From Scatosoma sp045124465 (GTDB lineage: Bacteria > Bacillota > Clostridia > Christensenellales > Borkfalkiaceae), in assembly GCA_045124465.1 (NCBI GenBank), contig JBGVLV010000022.1, forward strand, positions 69,218-133,217: a DNA stretch of 64,000 nucleotides, read 5' to 3'. Below the pieces are notes generated by a model. The model was not told the origin of the DNA, made no database searches, and worked only from the letters and a program-made list of their open reading frames with translations. Below are positions 49,904 through 59,581 of the stretch, one piece after another; position 1 is the first letter of the stretch; every line of letters begins with the position of its first letter. A program made the translations under genes and the position numbers.

Positions 49904-52900
49904 TTGCGGAAAAGAGAAGAAAAGACGGAAAAAGTAAAAAAGAATAAAAAGGAATCGGAACTCGTAACCCAAGAAAGCCTTTGCGCGGTCTGCGCGTTAT
50001 TTTCTTTACTTGCTTTGCTCATACTCTGCACGAGATCGCTGATATTCGGCGAGATCGGCAACGCCGTTCACGCGTTTTTGACGGGCGTATTCGGCTACCT
50101 TGCCTATCCCTTAACGCTCGGTGCGCTGTATCTGTCCGTTACCGCGCTGTTTGAAAAACGGCTCGTCAAGAACAGAAAAGCGGGGCTGTGTATCGCTTTG
50201 ACGGCGATCTCCGCCGCGTTGATCGTACATACCGCCGCCACCTATTCGTGGCCCATAGAAGGCTATATTTCCAAATGTTTTTACGCGGGCGAGAACTTCC
50301 CCTCGGCAACGGCGACGGGTTGGCTCGGCGGACTTATCGTTTTCGCCGTTTCGTCGGTGACTTCCAAAGTCGGCGCGATCGTTTTCTTCTCCGTGCTCAC
50401 CGTATTTTTCGGGTATTTGACCTTCGTCATCTTTAAGAAACGTTCTTCGGAAAAAACCCCAAAAGCAAGTTCGGCGCAGGAAACGCAGACGATACAAACC
50501 GCGCCCGTGGAAATACCGCTTTCGCAACCTTCCGCGCCCGTTTATCAACAGGGACAAGCTCCGCAGCCTTTATATCAACAGCCCGTGCAAGCGCCGCAAC
50601 CGTCCTATCCTACGTACGACGCAACCGTTTTCGAGCAACGCCCCGGCGTTAGCTTGTCCGACGAGCGGCAAACGCCCGTTTCCGAACAAAAACAGGGCGT
50701 AAACGGGAATTATTCGGGCGGTTCGTTTTCCCCGTTCGGGACTTCGCAAACGTTGCGGGAAAGCCCCGAAAACGCGCAAACGGACTATCGGGACAGCCGT
50801 GCGTTCCTGTTCGGCTCGTCGCCTGCGGAGAATTTTCAACGCAATCTTATTTTCGACCCTAATTCGAGAGTGAATAAGCTCCCGCCCGTAGAACCCGAAC
50901 GCTCCGCGCCGACGGGGAACGGGTATATGCCGTCCTATTCGGAGGCGTATCAGAACTCCGTCAACGAGAGTTCCGTCGAACGCCCCGTAAAGATCGTCGC
51001 CGACCGTTCCGAGGAACGCCGCGCGGAAAGAGATCCGTATACGCTTTCGACGGGCGATTCCGTCGCGCCGATGCGCCCGATCGCCGAACCGACGGTCGCG
51101 CCGCAAACGCCGATCTCTTATCCTACGGTAGAGGAAAGCAGAACGCCGAGCGAACCGCCTTACGTTCCGCCTATGGTCACGCCGAGCGAACCGCAGTATA
51201 CGGTAGAACCGGAACGCCCGACGAGAGAGGAAACGACCGAATACAAACGGCACGAATATATGGACCTGTTCTCCACGTCTAACCCTAATATTTTCGGCGG
51301 CGAAGAACGTTCTTCTTATCTCGACGTCCCCGAAGAATTGCCTTCCCGCGAAAGCGATAGGAACGACTGGGAGGAAGAACCCCGTTCCCGCGACGAAGGA
51401 CTTCGTATCTTCGACGAACCGGAGCTCGACGAACCGACCGATCGCGGTCGCGGCGGCGAGGAATTCGACCGTATCGTAGACGACGAACGGGATTTCGAAA
51501 TGGAAAGTCCGAGGGATCGGAACGCCGATCCGTTCGGTACGGAATTTGGTTCCGACCGTTCGCGCGGTATCGGATTCGATACGGAGGATAGGGGAGTAGC
51601 GGAAACGAGACCCGTGGTAAGCGAACCCGCTCCTACGCCGCCTCCGCCCCCGCCCAAGCCCCGCGTGATAAAACCTTACGTGCGCGTGCCTTTGGACGAT
51701 TTCGACTGCCGCGACGTAGAGCCGACCTCTAATCTCGCGGAAGTGGAAGAAACGAAAGCGAATATCATCGCTACGCTCGACGATTTCAAGGTCACGGGCG
51801 CCTCGATCGCCTCCGTAACGTTCGGTCCGACCGTTACGAGATATAACGTGACCATACCCCGTAACATTTCCCCCCGAAAGGTCGTTGCGCTGGATCAGTC
51901 GATCGCCATCAGCTTACATTCGAGCGGGGTGAATATCTATCCGAATTACGAGGACGGCGTAGTCAGTATCGAAGTACCGAACAAAGACCGTCAGTTCGTA
52001 CAGCTCGGCTGTATGTTGACGGGTGATACGTTCGTAAACGCCAAATCTTCTTCGTTGATGTTCACGATGGGTAAAGACGTCGGAAACCGCAAGGTATACG
52101 GCGATATTTCCAAGATGATACACTTGCTCGTCGCGGGTTCGTCCGGTTCGGGTAAGAGCGTGTTCCTCGGTTCGCTCATCGTCAGTATGATCTATAAATA
52201 CTCGCCCGAAGAATTGCGGCTTATCCTCATCGACCCGAAAAAGACGGAATTTGTCTTGTATAACGATCTGCCGCATTTGATGATAAACGAGATCATCACG
52301 GACGTGAATAAAGCGGTGCAAAGCCTGAACTGGGCGATCGGGGAAATGAACCGCCGTTACGGTCTGTTCGAACAAATGTCCCGCGCGGGTACGTACGTGG
52401 TCAATCTCGACCAGTACAACGCGCATTTGGAAAAGTCGGAACGACTTCCGAAGATCGTCATCATCATCGACGAGCTTGCCGACCTTATGCTCGCGGCGAA
52501 AAAGGACATCGAAGATCGGATCCAGAACCTCACGCAAAAGGCGCGTGCGGCGGGTATCCATCTGATCGTAGCCACCCAACGCCCCTCGACGGACGTTATC
52601 ACGGGCGTTATCAAGAGCAACCTGCCCACCCGTATCGCGTTCGCCGTCGCGACCGACGTCGATTCCCGCGTTATCCTCGATCAGTCGGGCGCGCAGAAAT
52701 TGCTCGGCAAGGGCGACTTCCTGTATACGATGCAGGGCATTAACACTCCCGTGCGCGTACAGAGCGCGTTCATATCCGCGGAAGATTCGCAACGCGTCGT
52801 CAATTTCATCAAAGCGAATAACGAGGCGTATTACGACGAGAACGCCACGGCGTTCATCAATAACACCCGCGGCGCGGCTACGGGCGATCCGCTCGGCGGT

Positions 52901-53128
52901 GGTGACGAGGTGGAGGGCGTGTATATCGAGGCATTGCGTTACGTTATTTTAAGCGGCAGCGCGTCCATTTCTATGATACAGCGTAAATGTTCCGTCGGTT
53001 ATAACAAAGCGGGCAAGATCGTCGAATGGATGGAAGATATGGGTTACATATCCAGTTTCGACGGCGCGAAAGCGAGAAAGGTGCTCATCACCAAAGAAGA
53101 ATTCGAGAGCAAATACGGCTCGCTTTAA
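49904..53128 (+). CDS. ftsK: DNA translocase FtsK/SpoIIIE
   Basis: 1074 residues from TTG at 49904, 7 bases after GGAGGT. Four membrane helices lie in the first ~180 residues. A linker of about 400 residues rich in Pro, Glu, Arg, Ser and Gln follows (about 190-590), ending in a polyproline run (PTPPPPPPKP). The motor has Walker A GSSGSGKSVFLG near residue 745, Walker B IIIDELADL and the arginine-finger region. The C-terminal winged-helix gamma domain (SVGYNKAGKIVEWME) reads the polar KOPS/SRS sequences. It pumps chromosomes through the closing septum. Confidence 0.95.
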   Translation: MRKREEKTEKVKKNKKESELVTQESLCAVCALFSLLALLILCTRSLIFGEIGNAVHAFLTGVFGYLAYPLTLGALYLSVTALFEKRLVKNRKAGLCIALTAISAALIVHTAATYSWPIEGYISKCFYAGENFPSATATGWLGGLIVFAVSSVTSKVGAIVFFSVLTVFFGYLTFVIFKKRSSEKTPKASSAQETQTIQTAPVEIPLSQPSAPVYQQGQAPQPLYQQPVQAPQPSYPTYDATVFEQRPGVSLSDERQTPVSEQKQGVNGNYSGGSFSPFGTSQTLRESPENAQTDYRDSRAFLFGSSPAENFQRNLIFDPNSRVNKLPPVEPERSAPTGNGYMPSYSEAYQNSVNESSVERPVKIVADRSEERRAERDPYTLSTGDSVAPMRPIAEPTVAPQTPISYPTVEESRTPSEPPYVPPMVTPSEPQYTVEPERPTREETTEYKRHEYMDLFSTSNPNIFGGEERSSYLDVPEELPSRESDRNDWEEEPRSRDEGLRIFDEPELDEPTDRGRGGEEFDRIVDDERDFEMESPRDRNADPFGTEFGSDRSRGIGFDTEDRGVAETRPVVSEPAPTPPPPPPKPRVIKPYVRVPLDDFDCRDVEPTSNLAEVEETKANIIATLDDFKVTGASIASVTFGPTVTRYNVTIPRNISPRKVVALDQSIAISLHSSGVNIYPNYEDGVVSIEVPNKDRQFVQLGCMLTGDTFVNAKSSSLMFTMGKDVGNRKVYGDISKMIHLLVAGSSGSGKSVFLGSLIVSMIYKYSPEELRLILIDPKKTEFVLYNDLPHLMINEIITDVNKAVQSLNWAIGEMNRRYGLFEQMSRAGTYVVNLDQYNAHLEKSERLPKIVIIIDELADLMLAAKKDIEDRIQNLTQKARAAGIHLIVATQRPSTDVITGVIKSNLPTRIAFAVATDVDSRVILDQSGAQKLLGKGDFLYTMQGINTPVRVQSAFISAEDSQRVVNFIKANNEAYYDENATAFINNTRGAATGDPLGGGDEVEGVYIEALRYVILSGSASISMIQRKCSVGYNKAGKIVEWMEDMGYISSFDGAKARKVLITKEEFESKYGSL

Positions 53129-53186
53129 AAATTGAAGAAATTTTAAAATATTTTATAAATCAGGCGTACGTTTGTCATATTTATTG

Positions 53187-53195
53187 TGATATAAT
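53187..53195 (+). promoter_or_regulatory. Extended -10 promoter for the rimO-pgsA-cinA-recA group
   Basis: TGATATAAT (53187-53195), 25 bases before the rimO start; no clear -35. Confidence 0.6.
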
Positions 53196-53219
53196 GTACG
53201 GGAAAGGACGAACGGAAGA

Positions 53220-54551
53220 ATGTTATCCAACAAACTATTCGGCGTGATCTCCCTCGGTTGCGATAAAAATCGGGTCGATACGGAGAAACTGCTCGGACTT
53301 TTGAAAGACAGGGGCTGTTCTTTGACGGACGATCTTGCAAAAGCGCAGATATTGATCGTGAACACGTGCGCGTTCCTGGAAAGCGCACGGCAAGAGGCGA
53401 TCGAAACGGTTTTGGAATGTGCCGATTATAAGAAAGGCAACTTGGAAAAAATAGTAGCGACGGGTTGTCTGCCGCAAAAGTTCATCGGGGAACTGTTCGG
53501 ACCTCTGCAAGAGGCAGACGTGTTCCTTGGAATATCCGACTACGAAAAGATCTTCGAGGCTTTGGAAGAATCGTATAAAACCGACGAACGGGTAAACTAC
53601 GTGGGACGGGGCAAGGACGGATATTTGCGTTCCCGCGTTGTGACGACGGGCGAACATTACGCGTATTTGAAGATCGCGGACGGGTGCTATAACCATTGTA
53701 CATATTGCCTTATCCCGAAGATACGCGGTAAATACCGTTCCTATCCGATGGAAGAACTGCTCCGCGAGACGGAGGAACTCGGCGACGTTTCCGAACTTGT
53801 CCTCGTAGCGCAGGATACCACCCGTTACGGGGAGGATCTGTACGGCGAGAACCGTTTTGTGGAACTGCTTAAAAAGCTTTCGGCATTAGAAAATATCGGA
53901 AAGATACGGCTGCTTTATTGCTATCCCGACGTGATAAGCGACGAGCTGATCGAGGAGATCGCGACGAACGAAAAGATATTGCATTATATCGATATTCCTT
54001 TGCAACATTCGGAAAACAGAGTTCTTAAACTTATGAACCGAAAGGGTACGCGGGAAAGCTATCTGACCCTATTGAAAAAGTTGCGGGAGAGAATACCCGA
54101 TATCGCTATTCGCTCCACGTTCATCAGCGGTTTTCCGACGGAAACGGAGGAAGAATTCGAGGGAATGAAAGCGTTTCTGCGCGAGGCGAAACTGTTCAAC
54201 TGCGGATTTTTCGCCTATTCGCGCGAACCCGATACGGGCGCGTACCGAATGAACCCGCAAGTCCATCACGCGACGAAAAAACGCCGCGTAAAGGAACTGT
54301 ATCGGGTGCAGGAAGAAATATCCGCGCAAACGCTCGCGGGGTTTGTCGGCAAGGAAATAGAAGTCGTATGCGACGGTATCGATTACGACAAAAGCTGTTT
54401 CGTGGGTCGCGCGTATTTCAACGCTCCCGACATCGACGGCAAAGTGTATTTCAACGCCGCGGAGGCAATGCAAGGCGAAAGCTATCTCGTAAAGATCGAA
54501 CGTGCGGACAGCTACGATCTGTACGGAAAAACGGAGGATTACGTATTATGA
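53220..54551 (+). CDS. rimO: Ribosomal protein S12 methylthiotransferase RimO
   Basis: A 443-residue radical-SAM enzyme with two FeS clusters. The N-terminal UPF0004 domain starts ISLGCDKNRVDTE; its other Cys are in NTCAFLESA and TGCLPQ. The radical-SAM motif C-x3-C-x2-C is CYNHCTYC near residue 156. A TRAM domain closes the protein. GCDKN(R)VD rather than GCQMN distinguishes RimO from MiaB. It adds SCH3 to the conserved Asp of S12. Its stop overlaps the pgsA start (ATGA). Confidence 0.96.
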   Translation: MLSNKLFGVISLGCDKNRVDTEKLLGLLKDRGCSLTDDLAKAQILIVNTCAFLESARQEAIETVLECADYKKGNLEKIVATGCLPQKFIGELFGPLQEADVFLGISDYEKIFEALEESYKTDERVNYVGRGKDGYLRSRVVTTGEHYAYLKIADGCYNHCTYCLIPKIRGKYRSYPMEELLRETEELGDVSELVLVAQDTTRYGEDLYGENRFVELLKKLSALENIGKIRLLYCYPDVISDELIEEIATNEKILHYIDIPLQHSENRVLKLMNRKGTRESYLTLLKKLRERIPDIAIRSTFISGFPTETEEEFEGMKAFLREAKLFNCGFFAYSREPDTGAYRMNPQVHHATKKRRVKELYRVQEEISAQTLAGFVGKEIEVVCDGIDYDKSCFVGRAYFNAPDIDGKVYFNAAEAMQGESYLVKIERADSYDLYGKTEDYVL

Positions 54552-55147
54552 ATTTACCCAACAAGATCTCGTTGACAAGAATTTGTCTGATACCCGTGTT
54601 CGTAACGGTATTTTTCCTGAACGGCGTTTTGCCGTATAACTTTCTGATCGCGGCGATCGTATTCGGCGTAGCGGCGTTCACCGACTTTATCGACGGGCAT
54701 ATCGCCCGTTCGCGCGGGCTTGTCACCAACCTCGGCAAATTCCTCGATCCCATCGCGGATAAGGTGCTTGTGGCGACGGCGATGATCTTGCTCCTCACTT
54801 TGCGGGAGAACCTGTTCGTTAAATACGGCGACGGGGGAAACGCGTTGTATCTCGTAACGTCGATATCCATTTGCGTTATTTTGGCGCGCGAACTCATCAT
54901 AAGCGCCTTCCGCCAGATCGCGGCGGCGAACGGGATCGTAATGGCTGCGGAAAAACTCGGTAAATATAAAACGGTCTGTCAGGACGCGGCGATCTTCGTT
55001 TTGATACTGGCGACGGATATTTCGGGTACGGCGGGCGAGGTATTCGCGTGGATCGGGTTCGTACTGTTCGCGATCGCAACGGTGCTTACGGTCTGGTCGG
55101 GCATTTCCTACGTGGTCAAGAATAAACAAGTACTGAAAGATAATTGA
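54548..55147 (+). CDS. pgsA: CDP-diacylglycerol-glycerol-3-phosphate 3-phosphatidyltransferase PgsA
   Basis: A 199-residue membrane enzyme of phosphatidylglycerol synthesis. The CDP-alcohol phosphotransferase motif D-G-x2-A-R-x8-G-x3-D-x3-D is intact in DGHIARSRGLVTNLGKFLD followed by PIAD. The start is the ATG overlapping rimO's stop. About five membrane helices. pgsA-cinA-recA order is the standard Bacillota arrangement. Confidence 0.96.
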   Translation: MNLPNKISLTRICLIPVFVTVFFLNGVLPYNFLIAAIVFGVAAFTDFIDGHIARSRGLVTNLGKFLDPIADKVLVATAMILLLTLRENLFVKYGDGGNALYLVTSISICVILARELIISAFRQIAAANGIVMAAEKLGKYKTVCQDAAIFVLILATDISGTAGEVFAWIGFVLFAIATVLTVWSGISYVVKNKQVLKDN

Positions 55148-55170
55148 GCGAAAGAGGTTCGGCGAAACAG

Positions 55171-56274
55171 ATGAAGAACGCGTGCGTGGTATTGAATAAC
55201 GGAAAAAACGATTTTTCTCCGTCGGATATCCTTTCCGTAACGGAACGATTCCGTTCGGGCGGTTACGCGTTCGTCGAAACCCGTGTACTCGTGTGCGCCG
55301 AGGATAAAAAAATAAAAAACGCTCTGTGCGGGCTTAAGGAGGAATACGAAAACTTTTTGGTTCTGACAAACGCCGAACAATACGCGGCGGTGGAAAATAT
55401 CCTTTCGGGACTCTTCCAACAACAGACTTTTCAAACCGCGACGGGAACGGGTATATTCGGCGACGGACAAAAAACTTTGTTTTTGCTGTCCAAGACCCAT
55501 TCGGACGGAACGTCCAAATACGTGCAAGAAACGTGTTTGCCGTTTCTGGATCGGAAATACGGCGTGCGGCGGGATAAACTCGTTATTCGCGCCGTCGGCG
55601 CGAACGAAACGCGCGTGGAGAGTTTGATAGCCCGTGCGGAGGAGATCGCACAAGGGAAGATAAACTGTTTCCATACCCGTAAATTCGACGAGGACGTCGT
55701 CGAGATCGTGTACGGAGAGAACGTTTCGAAAATGTTGGCGGACGACGTTTTGCGGATATTCGCCGAGGGATTGAGCGACACCGTGTACGCGCTCGACGAT
55801 ACGCCGCTTGCAAAACAGCTCGTGCAACTTCTCAAACTCCGCGGACGGAAGATAAGCGTCGCGGAATCGTTCACGGGCGGTGGGATCGCCAAACGCATCG
55901 TTTCCGTTTCGGGCGCGAGCGAGGTCTACTTCGAGGGCTTGAACACTTACGACGAGGTGTCGAAGATAAAACGGCTGGGAGTTTCGGAATATACGCTGAA
56001 AACGGTGGGCGCGGTATCCGATCAGACGGCGTACGAAATGGCTGCCGGACTGATCGCGACGGGGGATTGCGACGTTTCGATCGCAACAACGGGTCTTGCA
56101 GGTCCGAACACCGATAGATCGATGTTACCCGTAGGGCTTTGCTATATCGCCGTGGGAACGAAAGAACGGGTGTTCGTGTATCGGTATAAATTCGACGGCG
56201 ACCGCGAGACGATAACGGAAACGGCGATAAACTATGCGTTGTTTCTCGCGTATAAACAGTTAAAAAATATGTAA
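55171..56274 (+). CDS. cinA: CinA-like protein with intact PncC domain and degenerate N-terminal domain
   Basis: 367 residues from ATG 55171; a TTG at 55144 overlapping pgsA's stop is an alternative. The C-terminal ~165 residues form the nicotinamide-nucleotide amidase domain, with ISVAESFTGGGIAKRIV, GLAGPNTD and VGLCYIAV. The N-terminal MoCF-like domain is reduced: the family's S/G-E-L-L-x-G-x-x-x-D-x-N motif is replaced by NNGKNDFSPSDIL. Only the later regions (VRRDKLVIRAVGANETRVESLI) resemble COG1058. NMN/NAD recycling is likely; the ADP-ribose pyrophosphatase activity is doubtful. Confidence 0.88.
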   Translation: MKNACVVLNNGKNDFSPSDILSVTERFRSGGYAFVETRVLVCAEDKKIKNALCGLKEEYENFLVLTNAEQYAAVENILSGLFQQQTFQTATGTGIFGDGQKTLFLLSKTHSDGTSKYVQETCLPFLDRKYGVRRDKLVIRAVGANETRVESLIARAEEIAQGKINCFHTRKFDEDVVEIVYGENVSKMLADDVLRIFAEGLSDTVYALDDTPLAKQLVQLLKLRGRKISVAESFTGGGIAKRIVSVSGASEVYFEGLNTYDEVSKIKRLGVSEYTLKTVGAVSDQTAYEMAAGLIATGDCDVSIATTGLAGPNTDRSMLPVGLCYIAVGTKERVFVYRYKFDGDRETITETAINYALFLAYKQLKNM

Positions 56275-56313
56275 AATATATTATATACGGAAATAAAAAA
56301 CAGGAGAAATAAA

Positions 56314-57342
56314 ATGAGTAACGAAAAAAATACGGAAAAGATGAAGGCGCTCGACGCCGTACTTTTGCAGATCGAAAAACAGTACGGTAAAGGCTCGATC
56401 ATGCGCCTTGGCGACGAGGCGGGAAAAACGGAAATAGAAGTTATTCCCTCGGGTTGCTTGACCCTCGATCTCGCGCTCGGTATCGGCGGTTTCCCGCGCG
56501 GAAGAATCATCGAAATTTACGGCCCCGAATCTTCGGGTAAAACGACGGTCGCTCTCCACGCGATCGCAGAGGCGCAGAAAATGGGCGGCGTAGCGGCGTT
56601 CATCGACGCGGAACACGCGCTCGATCCCGTGTACGCGAAAAAGTTGGGGGTCAACCTCGACGATCTGTACGTTTCCCAACCCGATACGGGCGAACAGGCG
56701 CTCGATATCACCGAGGCGCTCGTGCGTAGCTCGGCGGTGGACATTATCGTTATCGACTCCGTTGCGGCGCTCACGCCGAAAGCGGAAATAGAAGGAGATA
56801 TGGGCGACGCGCACGTGGGGTTGCAAGCAAGACTTATGTCGCAGGCGCTCCGTAAATTGACGGGTATCGTCAATAAATCCAAGACCTGCGTTATTTTTAT
56901 TAACCAGCTCCGAGAAAAGGTCGGCGTTATGTTCGGTAACCCCGAAACGACCCCCGGCGGTAAAGCGTTGAAATTCTACGCAAGTATGCGCTTGGATATC
57001 CGAAAAACGGATGTACTCAAAGACGCCGACGGCGCGATGGGCAACCGTACGAAAGCAAAGGTCGTGAAAAATAAACTCGCGCCTCCTTTCCGTCAGGCGG
57101 AATTCGACATCGTGTTCGGCGAGGGTATCTCGCAGGAAGGCTGTATCATCGATACGGGCGTGCAGTACGATATCATCGGCAAGAGCGGCGCGTTTTATAG
57201 CTATAACGGGAATAAGATCGCGCAGGGCCGCGAAAAACTCCGTATTTATCTGAAAGAAAACCCCGAGATCCGCGCGGAGATCGAGGCGAAGATACGCGAG
57301 GCGGCGAAAGGCGGGGTCGAAGAACCCGTTTCGGAGGACTAA
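56314..57342 (+). CDS. recA: Recombinase RecA
   Basis: 342 residues. Walker A GPESSGKTT near 70-78, Walker B VIDSVAAL, the L2 region FINQLREKVGVMFGNPETTPGG and a short acidic C-terminal tail. ATG after CAGGAG. Central to homologous recombination and SOS. No obvious LexA box (GAAC-N4-GTTC type) is visible in the 39-base gap to cinA, so regulation would act at an upstream promoter. Confidence 0.98.
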   Translation: MSNEKNTEKMKALDAVLLQIEKQYGKGSIMRLGDEAGKTEIEVIPSGCLTLDLALGIGGFPRGRIIEIYGPESSGKTTVALHAIAEAQKMGGVAAFIDAEHALDPVYAKKLGVNLDDLYVSQPDTGEQALDITEALVRSSAVDIIVIDSVAALTPKAEIEGDMGDAHVGLQARLMSQALRKLTGIVNKSKTCVIFINQLREKVGVMFGNPETTPGGKALKFYASMRLDIRKTDVLKDADGAMGNRTKAKVVKNKLAPPFRQAEFDIVFGEGISQEGCIIDTGVQYDIIGKSGAFYSYNGNKIAQGREKLRIYLKENPEIRAEIEAKIREAAKGGVEEPVSED

Positions 57343-57377
57343 ACGACCGTTTTTTTAGACGAAAATCGATAAAAAAC

Positions 57378-57417
57378 AAAAAATGCGAGGGGCAGGTATG
57401 CGTTCTCGCGTTTTTTT
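57378..57417 (+). terminator. Terminator after recA
   Basis: AAAAAATGCGAG (57378-57389) and CTCGCGTTTTTT (57405-57416) with one T-G pair and a T run. Confidence 0.88.
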
Positions 57418-57461
57418 ATGAAATTATTTTTCGATATTCAAAAGTATTTTAAGCCAAACAA

Positions 57462-57490
57462 TTGACATTTTGAGAAATATAATGTAAAAT
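57462..57490 (+). promoter_or_regulatory. Promoter of rny
   Basis: TTGACA (57462-57467), 17 bases and TAAAAT (57485-57490). The ~95-base leader includes a hairpin CGGAGC / GCTCCG (57517-57534). Confidence 0.82.
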
Positions 57491-57583
57491 AGTACTTGAT
57501 AGAAAAAATTATAAGTCGGAGCATATGCGCTCCGTTTGCATAATAGATTTTATCAATTACTAATTTTATACAGGAGGCACAAA

Positions 57584-59197
57584 ATGCACACGGTTAATTT
57601 GAGCGTCCTGTTTCTCAATGCTATACCAACGGTCGTTTGGATCGTTATCGCGGCGGTAGCGTTGGTTGTCGGTGTCACGGCAGGCTTGTTCGTTTATAAA
57701 ACGATCACCGAGAAAAAAGTCGGTTCGGCGGACAAGAGAGTGCAGGAGATCATCGGCGCGGCGCAAGCGGACGCGGAACGTATCAAAGCCCAAGGAAAAG
57801 AGGAAAGCAAGAGAGCTTTGAAAGAGGCTCTCCTTGAATCCAAGGAACAGGATTTAAAATTAAGAAACGAATTCGAACGCGAAACCAAGGAGAAAAAGGC
57901 GGAGATCCAGCGTATGGAACAACGGATCACCCAAAAAGAGGACGCCTTGGACAAGAAAACGGAGGCGCTCGAACAACAAAAGTCCAGACTTTTGGCGCAG
58001 GAAGAAGAAGTCCGCGCGTTGAAAGAAAAACTCGACTCCCAACACGAGTTGATGATACAGGAACTCGAAAAGGTATCTCAGCTCACCCGCGACGAGGCGA
58101 AACGCTTGCTCACGGAAGAAATTCTCGACAGCGCGCGCCACGACGTAGCGTTGCAGGTCCGTAATCTGGAACAACAGGCAAAGGACGAGGCGGATATGAA
58201 CGCCAAAAAAATCGTCGCGCTCGCCATTCAGAAATGCGCGGCGGATCAGGCGTCGGAAATAACCGTTTCCGTCGTACCCTTGCCCAGCGACGATATGAAA
58301 GCCCGTATCATCGGTCGAGAGGGCAGAAATATCCGCGCGCTGGAAAACGCTACGGGTATCGAACTCATCGTAGACGATACGCCCGAAGTGGTCATTCTGT
58401 CGGGTTTCGATCCCGTAAGACGTGAAATTGCCCGTCTTTCGCTTGAAAAACTCATCAACGACGGAAGAATCCACCCCGCCCGTATCGAGGAAACGGTGGA
58501 CAAAGTTTCCCGCGAAATGGATATTCAGATCAAAGAGGCGGGCGAGGCGGCTGTTTTCGAGGCGGGAATTTTCGGTCTGCACCCCGAACTCATCAAACTC
58601 ATCGGCCGTTTGAAATTCAGAACAAGCTACGGTCAGAACGTTTATAAACATTCGATCGAGGTAGCTACGCTTGCGGGTCAGATGGCGGCAGAACTTGGCT
58701 TGGACGTGAACTTCGCAAAACGCGCGGGTCTTTTGCACGACATCGGTAAAGCGGTAGACCAAGAACAGGAAGGCACGCATATCCAGATCGGCGCAGACCT
58801 CGCGAAGAAATATAAGGAAAACGCGAATATCGTCAACGCGATCATGGCGCACCACGGCGACGTCGAACCGAAAACGATCGAGGCAGTCCTCATTCAAGCG
58901 GCAGACGCGATTTCGGGCGCACGCCCCGGCGCAAGACGTGAAACGGGTACGAACTACGTAAAACGTCTTGAACGCTTGGAGTCGATCGCGTCGGGATTCC
59001 GCGGCGTTGAAAAGAGCTACGCGATCCAAGCGGGCAGAGAAGTCCGCGTGATCGTAAAACCCGAACAGGTTGACGACGCGCAGGCGCTTTTCCTTGCGAA
59101 AGACATCGCGAAGAAGATCGAGGCGGAGCTTGAATATCCCGGTCAGATCAAGGTCAACGTTATCCGTGAATTCCGCGGCGTAGAGTACGCGAAATAA
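57584..59197 (+). CDS. rny: Ribonuclease Y
   Basis: 537 residues from ATG 57584 after AGGAGG. One N-terminal membrane helix (about 12-35), a long coiled coil (to about 190), a KH domain (MKARIIGREGRNIRALENATG) and an HD domain with the metal motif LLHDIGKAVDQE near residue 385 and MAHHGDVEP. It is the membrane-bound endonuclease that starts mRNA decay in Bacillota. Confidence 0.97.
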   Translation: MHTVNLSVLFLNAIPTVVWIVIAAVALVVGVTAGLFVYKTITEKKVGSADKRVQEIIGAAQADAERIKAQGKEESKRALKEALLESKEQDLKLRNEFERETKEKKAEIQRMEQRITQKEDALDKKTEALEQQKSRLLAQEEEVRALKEKLDSQHELMIQELEKVSQLTRDEAKRLLTEEILDSARHDVALQVRNLEQQAKDEADMNAKKIVALAIQKCAADQASEITVSVVPLPSDDMKARIIGREGRNIRALENATGIELIVDDTPEVVILSGFDPVRREIARLSLEKLINDGRIHPARIEETVDKVSREMDIQIKEAGEAAVFEAGIFGLHPELIKLIGRLKFRTSYGQNVYKHSIEVATLAGQMAAELGLDVNFAKRAGLLHDIGKAVDQEQEGTHIQIGADLAKKYKENANIVNAIMAHHGDVEPKTIEAVLIQAADAISGARPGARRETGTNYVKRLERLESIASGFRGVEKSYAIQAGREVRVIVKPEQVDDAQALFLAKDIAKKIEAELEYPGQIKVNVIREFRGVEYAK

Positions 59198-59242
59198 AAA
59201 ACCATAAAACTTGAAATTTTTTGAAAAAGCCCGTTTTTTAGC

Positions 59243-59271
59243 TTGACTTTTTCTAAAAATTTAACTATAAT
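59243..59271 (+). promoter_or_regulatory. Promoter of tRNA-Thr
   Basis: TTGACT (59243-59248), 17 bases and TATAAT (59266-59271), 29 bases before the mature tRNA. Confidence 0.85.
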
Positions 59272-59300
59272 GTCATAGTAACGATTGAAACGATCCATTC

Positions 59301-59376
<76 letters not shown>

Positions 59377-59383
59377 AAAAACG

Positions 59384-59422
59384 CGGAACACCTTGAATAT
59401 GAAGGTGTTCCGTAATTTTTTC
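59384..59422 (+). terminator. Terminator after tRNA-Thr
   Basis: CGGAACACCTT / AAGGTGTTCCG around GAATATG, then TAATTTTTT. Confidence 0.92.
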
Positions 59423-59428
59423 GCAAGA

Positions 59429-59467
59429 ACCCGCTGAAAGAGAAAGAACTCTTTCGCGGTTTTTTTT
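59429..59467 (+). terminator. Second terminator after tRNA-Thr
   Basis: GAAAGAG / CTCTTTC with loop AAAGAA, extended by CCGC / GCGG around one bulged T, and followed by eight T. Confidence 0.85.
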
Positions 59468-59520
59468 GTATAACCATAAAAATGAAAAATTGTTTTTTAT
59501 AAAAAATTTACTGTAAACGC

Positions 59521-59550
59521 TTGACAATAATAAAAGGAAAGTGATATTAT
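59521..59550 (+). promoter_or_regulatory. Promoter of the ABC-2 export pair
   Basis: TTGACA (59521-59526), 18 bases and TATTAT (59545-59550) with a TGa extended -10. Confidence 0.78.
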
Positions 59551-59581
59551 TTTGATATCAAGTATACGATAGGTGATACGA

